Positions 13,434 through 16,393 of a stretch of DNA of 16,393 nucleotides are shown here, one piece after another; the first letter of the stretch is position 1, and each line of letters begins with the position of its first letter. The notes under the pieces were generated by a model. It was given only the letters and a program-made list of their open reading frames with translations. It did not search any database and had not been told where the DNA came from. The DNA comes from an uncultured Roseburia sp. (lineage in GTDB: Bacteria; Bacillota; Clostridia; Lachnospirales; Lachnospiraceae), in NCBI GenBank assembly GCA_947070915.1, contig CAMTDY010000049.1:1-16393 (forward strand), written 5' to 3'. The position numbers and the translations under genes are program-made.

Positions 13434-14192
13434 TTATACTACTGCCTGGTTGTTTGGTTTATATGGCTCTGGTAAGGGCTGCCATGCGGTCACGTCGTAA
13501 AATTCTGCTGTGACCGGATCGTACCATTCCCCATTGCCAGCATAATATAGCATGGTAGATTTTTTCGCGCCATACATCGTAACAATGCATTCCTGCAATA
13601 TTCCATCTTCTACCATACATTCCAGTTCTTCCGTGGTAAGTGGTATTTGGGGCGGCTCCTTAGGAAGACGATCACTGCAGGGGATCCATTCATCTGTTAT
13701 GGGCTTTCCAACTGCTGCCTGTTTCAAATATTCCGGATTGTCAAAGATATTGCCGATAATCTCCATGAGGCTCTGATTTGCAGAAACAAAACACGGTCTG
13801 CCGAGCAATTCATCGTTTCCTGTCAGTTCGTAAAACGCCTTTTCTTGATCATATTCAACTTTATACTGATAGGTTTTTGGCAATGCTCCTTCCCTTGCTT
13901 CCTGAAAAACAACATTGGCAATATCATTTTCAAAAATCTTCTTACCGTTCTTGTCGGTCAATCCGGTGTACTGGCAGACGGTCTCCGGGTCTACAAGATA
14001 CCAGTTTTTAAAGCCTAGATCATTATTTTCTGATTTTGTAAACATATCTGAGTTTTCTTTCGGTATGATGATCGCCCGGTATTCTTCAAACGAATCATTT
14101 GACCAGACGAGATTGCCCTCTACCCACCATTCTTCTTTGAGCAGCTCCCTCCAGTTTGCACGTTTTGCCTTGAATAATATTTCTCTACTCAT
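13434..14192 (-). CDS. YopX-domain protein fused to a DUF551-like domain
   Basis: A 252-residue two-domain protein. Residues about 1-155 are a YopX-family domain: MSREILFKAKRANWRELLKEEWWVEG at the start, then the hallmark VCQYTGLTDKNGKKIFENDI and a strand-rich part ending in SLMEIIGNIFDNPEY. Residues about 165-248 match the DUF551 pattern: DEWIPCSDRLPKEP at the start and VTAWQPLPEPY at the end. Both are common in Firmicute phages; their biochemical function is not known. The ATG at 14192 overlaps the preceding Cys-rich gene by 8 bases. The gene adjoins the late regulator, from which it is separated by the palindrome at 13414-13427. Confidence 0.87.
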   Translation of the reverse strand: MSREILFKAKRANWRELLKEEWWVEGNLVWSNDSFEEYRAIIIPKENSDMFTKSENNDLGFKNWYLVDPETVCQYTGLTDKNGKKIFENDIANVVFQEAREGALPKTYQYKVEYDQEKAFYELTGNDELLGRPCFVSANQSLMEIIGNIFDNPEYLKQAAVGKPITDEWIPCSDRLPKEPPQIPLTTEELECMVEDGILQECIVTMYGAKKSTMLYYAGNGEWYDPVTAEFYDVTAWQPLPEPYKPNNQAVV

Positions 14193-14436
14193 TCCCGTTC
14201 GCCCCTTTCAAAATCTCGTCAATGCAAGTGTTTCTACCCCTTGCGTAATCCTCACTGTACCATCTGTTTTCGTCTGTCATTTTTTCTGGCACATCTTTCA
14301 GCGGACACCAATCAGGCTTTCCGTGACTGTCAATGTCTTTTCCATTCACACCACAACAATCTGTTGCAACTTCCAGAAAGCATGGGCATTTACCACAACA
14401 TTCTGGCGTATCAATCACTAAAATAGATTTACTCAT
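14185..14436 (-). CDS. Small Cys-rich phage protein
   Basis: An 83-residue protein, MSKSILVIDTPECCGKCPCF first, with Cys13, 14, 17, 19, 27, 28 and 44; the last is in GKPDWCPLKDVP. The PxxCxxCPC-x(7)-CC-...-DWCPL layout is a recurring small phage protein and probably binds a metal ion (zinc or an Fe-S cluster). After that comes a helical, acidic tail. No function is known to me. Overlaps of 8 bases with both neighbours indicate translational coupling with the PAPS-reductase-like and YopX genes. Confidence 0.8.
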   Translation of the reverse strand: MSKSILVIDTPECCGKCPCFLEVATDCCGVNGKDIDSHGKPDWCPLKDVPEKMTDENRWYSEDYARGRNTCIDEILKGANGNE

Positions 14437-15205
14437 TTCCTGCCTCCTTCATAATATCATCAATAATCATTTGCTTATCTTCCTGTCTAAATCTCCTATT
14501 AAGTTCATGTAGCGTTGTTCCATCTGGCCGAAATGTTTTCGGACTGTCCTTATCAAGTCTTAGCATAGTCTCCCATTTGTCGGGGTATTTTTTTCTCAAA
14601 TCCCTTAACTGATTAAGTGTCTGGTAATGGCAAAACCAACAACCGTCTCTTGAAAAATTCTCGTAAACTGGACTTAACAAGTCATTTTTTCTGCACCAAT
14701 CATAACAATCTCTTTCAGTTAATCCCGCTTTGACAAGAGGGTACATATTTAGATCTGTGCAATTTCTGATTTTCTCCTGCCTTTCGGCTTTCTTTTCATC
14801 TATTACATATCCGATATACCAGAAACTTTTTCCTAACTGCGTTTTATACTTCTTAATAGCAGACATTTTCAAATCGCTGTTACACCATGCCCCACGCACA
14901 ATAGGAAATCCGTATATCTTTCCTCTGTTCTTTTTCCTCGCTCTTTCTCCTCGGACTTGATAAAACCTATCCACATAGGTCAAATCCGCCCTTAAATGCT
15001 TTATCTCAAATCCGTATCTTTGCTTTATAATTTCATCTGCCCTCTGTCTAAATTCCTCAACTTCTGGATAATAAGCAGAAATTGTATTGTTAAACATAAC
15101 ATCTACTGTCACAATTTCATCAAGCGGAAGTTTCAAGTCATTCAAAACAACATCAATCATTTTAAGGCTGTCCTTTCCGTAACTGCAGCTTACAATAAAT
15201 TTCAT
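14429..15205 (-). CDS. PAPS reductase/DndC-like PP-loop protein
   Basis: A 258-residue protein of the phosphoadenosine-phosphosulfate reductase-like superfamily. FIVSCSYGKDS carries the PP-loop at residues 8-13, SYGKDS in place of the usual SGGKDS. IVTVDVMFNN follows at the place where the family has its second nucleotide-binding strand. RGAWCNSDLKMSAI (Cys108), DWCRKNDLLSPVYENFSRDGCWFC (Cys171, 189, 192) supply four Cys that could bind an Fe-S cluster or zinc, as in DndC-type enzymes. Phage members are often called PAPS reductase, but sulfate assimilation is unlikely; ATP-dependent sulfur transfer or DNA/RNA modification is the likely class. The ATG at 15205 has only a weak ribosome site and lies inside the upstream 45-codon ORF, so coupling is likely. 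Confidence 0.87.
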   Translation of the reverse strand: MKFIVSCSYGKDSLKMIDVVLNDLKLPLDEIVTVDVMFNNTISAYYPEVEEFRQRADEIIKQRYGFEIKHLRADLTYVDRFYQVRGERARKKNRGKIYGFPIVRGAWCNSDLKMSAIKKYKTQLGKSFWYIGYVIDEKKAERQEKIRNCTDLNMYPLVKAGLTERDCYDWCRKNDLLSPVYENFSRDGCWFCHYQTLNQLRDLRKKYPDKWETMLRLDKDSPKTFRPDGTTLHELNRRFRQEDKQMIIDDIMKEAGNE

Positions 15206-15299
15206 AACACCACGCTACAAATACCGTATCGTGGATAAGAGGTATCAGGCTACCCATGAGTTTTTCATACTCGCAACTACTCAACCTCTTTTTCGCCAT
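15162..15299 (-). CDS. Possible small ORF overlapping the PAPS-reductase-like start
   Basis: A 45-codon frame, ATG at 15299 to TAA at 15162-15164: MAKKRLSSCEYEKLMGSLIP, then LIHDTVFVAWCYEIYCKLQL and a basic end. The composition looks protein-like (a basic start, an amphipathic and aromatic helix) and it fills the gap before the PAPS-reductase-like gene, whose start lies within it by 44 bases. The ribosome site is weak (GGCGGGTG, about 10 bases before). No known family is recognised. It could instead be leader sequence. Confidence 0.45.
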   Translation of the reverse strand: MAKKRLSSCEYEKLMGSLIPLIHDTVFVAWCYEIYCKLQLRKGQP

Positions 15300-15322
15300 G
15301 GCTTACACACCCGCCAATTCAA

Positions 15323-15336
15323 CCCGGTTTACCGGG
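15323..15336 (-). other. Short GC-rich hairpin after the pentapeptide gene
   Basis: CCCGG-TAAA-CCGGG forms a 5-bp stem with a 4-base loop, 5 bases after the stop of the DUF7666-like gene. The next bases on the minus strand are TTGAATT, without a clear U-run, so it is a weak terminator at best or a transcript-end or processing structure. Confidence 0.4.
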
Positions 15337-15341
15337 ATTCG

Positions 15342-16298
15342 TTATTCCTTTCCGCTTTCAGTTTCTGTTTTTATGCCTGTGACCTTCTCAAAAATTTTTC
15401 TGTTAAAGTTTGGTATACTCATGATTATTTCTTTTTGACCATCCCTTAAACCGTCCCACCAGAGCTGGGCACATTCAGATTCATTAAGCGCTTTCAGATA
15501 ACCGCCTGTTGTTTCATATGTTGGATTTTTTACCTTTTCTTCCTCCGTCATATCCTCCGAATATATCCATTCCACAACATTCTTTGGTATCTGATTTAAA
15601 AACCGCCTAGCTTCACTGTTCCGCCAGTCCATATATGACCAGTCAGAAGGTTTATTAAATAAACTGATCCTTGGTTCTTCCGTCATAAAACAGCCTGTAT
15701 TAAAAGACGATTCGTTCCAGTCTCCGGTGTTCCAGTCTCCGGTGTTCCAGTTTCCGGTGTTACGGTTTCCGGTGTTCCAGTTTCCGGTGTTACGGTTTCC
15801 GGTGTTCCAGTCTCCGGTGTTACGGTTTCCGGTGTTACGGTTTCCGGTGTTCCAGTCTCCGGTGTTCCAGTCTCCGGTGTTACGGTTTCCGGTGTTACGG
15901 TTTCCGGTGTTCCAGTCTCCGGTGTTCCAGTTTCCGGTGTTCCAGTTTCCGGTGTTCCAGTTTCCGGTGTTCCCAAAACCAGTACAGTCTTTCCCTATAT
16001 TGACGATTCGCAACACTTCATCCCACGGAATTTCACGAACAATTTCAAGATCATCTGTGCAGCATTTGTCATCACCCTGCACCACTTTGCCGTGTGCAAT
16101 AACTTCTGCGACATGGTTGTTTGGGTCAAATTCGTAGTAAGTAAAACAGTCTTTAATATCCAAACAAAAATGCATTCCTTCCCCACACAGCCGCAGAGAT
16201 ATGTTTTCCTCTTTGAACCGTCCTGGGCATGTATATTGTTTATATCTACATATCCAGTCTTTGTTAAATACTTTATATCCTCTTACAATTTCACTCAT
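15342..16298 (-). CDS. DUF7666-like protein with NTG(N/D)(W/R) pentapeptide array
   Basis: A 318-residue three-part protein. Residues about 1-105 (GYKVFNKDWICRYKQYTCPG, LCGEGMHFCLDIKDCFTYYEFDPNNHVAEVIAHGKV, DDLEIVREI) match the DUF7666-type N-terminal domain. Residues about 110-204 are 17 pentapeptides of the form NTG-N/D-W/R, then NESSF and NTGCF; this Asn/Gly pentapeptide kind forms a repeated, rigid solenoid or coil. The C-terminus (SLFNKPSDWSYMDWRNSEARRFL, then helices to the end) is shared by relatives of this family. Function is unknown to me; a pentapeptide array suggests a scaffold or DNA/protein mimic. The ATG at 16298 has AAAGGATG about 10 bases before it. It heads the visible operon and its array is the only large tandem repeat in the window. 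Confidence 0.83.
   Translation of the reverse strand: MSEIVRGYKVFNKDWICRYKQYTCPGRFKEENISLRLCGEGMHFCLDIKDCFTYYEFDPNNHVAEVIAHGKVVQGDDKCCTDDLEIVREIPWDEVLRIVNIGKDCTGFGNTGNWNTGNWNTGNWNTGDWNTGNRNTGNRNTGDWNTGDWNTGNRNTGNRNTGDWNTGNRNTGNWNTGNRNTGNWNTGDWNTGDWNESSFNTGCFMTEEPRISLFNKPSDWSYMDWRNSEARRFLNQIPKNVVEWIYSEDMTEEEKVKNPTYETTGGYLKALNESECAQLWWDGLRDGQKEIIMSIPNFNRKIFEKVTGIKTETESGKE
15717..15971 (-). repeat. 15-bp tandem repeat array (17 units)
   Basis: Seventeen 15-bp units encode NTGNW, NTGDW or NTGNR. In coding order the types are NW NW NW DW NR NR DW DW NR NR DW NR NW NR NW DW DW. Units 4-7 and 8-11 are the same four-unit block (DW NR NR DW), and units 12-15 are a doubled NR NW pair, which suggests expansion by block duplication. 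Because the unit is a multiple of three, the other frames also stay open, giving false ORFs on both strands. Confidence 0.95.
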
Positions 16299-16304
16299 TT
16301 TATT

Positions 16305-16391
16305 TCATCCTTTCATCTCAGTTTCCATCTTTGTATCTGTGATCAATGCCAGTGTGGCAAGTGCAAGCCGGACCGAAAACTCACAGTGGTA
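16305..16391 (-). CDS. Possible C-terminus of an upstream gene (partial)
   Basis: From the right edge one minus-strand frame is open for 28 codons (YHCEFSVRLALATLALITDT, then KMETEMKG) and ends at TGA 16305-16307, 6 bases before the ATG of the DUF7666-like gene. The close fit to the next start and the helical composition suggest it is the end of another operon member. The two other minus frames have stops. Too short to identify. Confidence 0.4.
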   Translation of the reverse strand, partial: YHCEFSVRLALATLALITDTKMETEMKG

Positions 16392-16393
16392 TC

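Noticed and set aside
15717..15971. CRISPR-like appearance of regular short repeats
   Set aside because: The 15-bp units are contiguous, without unique spacers, and encode an in-frame pentapeptide array.
15683..16137. GTPET-type repeat ORF (minus strand, other frame) and VFQFPV-type repeat ORF (plus strand)
   Set aside because: Both are by-products of the 15-bp tandem repeat, which keeps other frames open. The NTGNW frame joins conserved domains on both sides and is the real one.

Overview
The window is a single block of temperate-phage or prophage DNA. Every supported gene lies on the minus strand, so the operon runs from the right edge to the left edge. Start-site habits (strong GGAGG-type ribosome sites, some GTG and TTG starts), moderate G+C, and the protein families (XkdK/XkdM/XkdN-like tail proteins, an SPP1-Gp6-like portal, a Gp20-like scaffold, YopX, an ArpU/RinA-like regulator) point to a phage of a Gram-positive Firmicute. 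A clostridial gut bacterium of the Lachnospiraceae type is my best guess, but the sequence does not prove it. A tail sheath together with a tail tube means a contractile tail (myovirus morphology, PBSX-like tail module).

Reading in the direction of transcription (right to left): (1) about 16.39-13.43 kb holds accessory and pre-late genes: a short partial C-terminus at the edge, a DUF7666-like protein with a pentapeptide array encoded by 15-bp tandem repeats, a hidden 45-codon ORF, a PAPS-reductase/DndC-like PP-loop protein, a Cys-rich small protein, and a YopX-DUF551 fusion. (2) 13.40-12.95 kb holds a sigma-like late regulator, closed by a strong intrinsic terminator. (3) 12.81-9.31 kb is the packaging module: TerS, TerL, portal. 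(4) 9.34-7.25 kb holds an HExxH metallopeptidase-like protein, a MuF-type minor head protein with a C-terminal HNHP (JAB-like) domain, and a 66-residue ORF. (5) 7.25-7.04 kb is a structured intergenic stretch with tandem terminator-like hairpins. (6) 7.04-4.16 kb is the head and connector module: scaffold, major capsid protein, adaptor, stopper, and a Gp10-like protein. (7) 4.16-0 kb is the tail module: terminator, small protein, sheath, tube, tail assembly chaperone with a programmed -1 frameshift, and the start of the tape measure protein, which runs off the left edge.

The points most worth following up are these. A complete A AAA AAC slippery site reads the tail chaperone into an otherwise unannotated 61-codon frame. 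A MuF head protein is fused to a predicted JAB-like peptidase, next to a second metallopeptidase-like gene and a small partner ORF. Several 14-bp TTGC-N6-GCAA palindromes are present, two of them paired exactly 22 bp apart inside terS (a possible packaging or regulatory site). Tandem terminators sit inside the late operon, just before the scaffold and capsid genes. No tRNA, rRNA, CRISPR array, IS element, integrase or attachment site was seen. No stretch over 300 bases lacks a gene.
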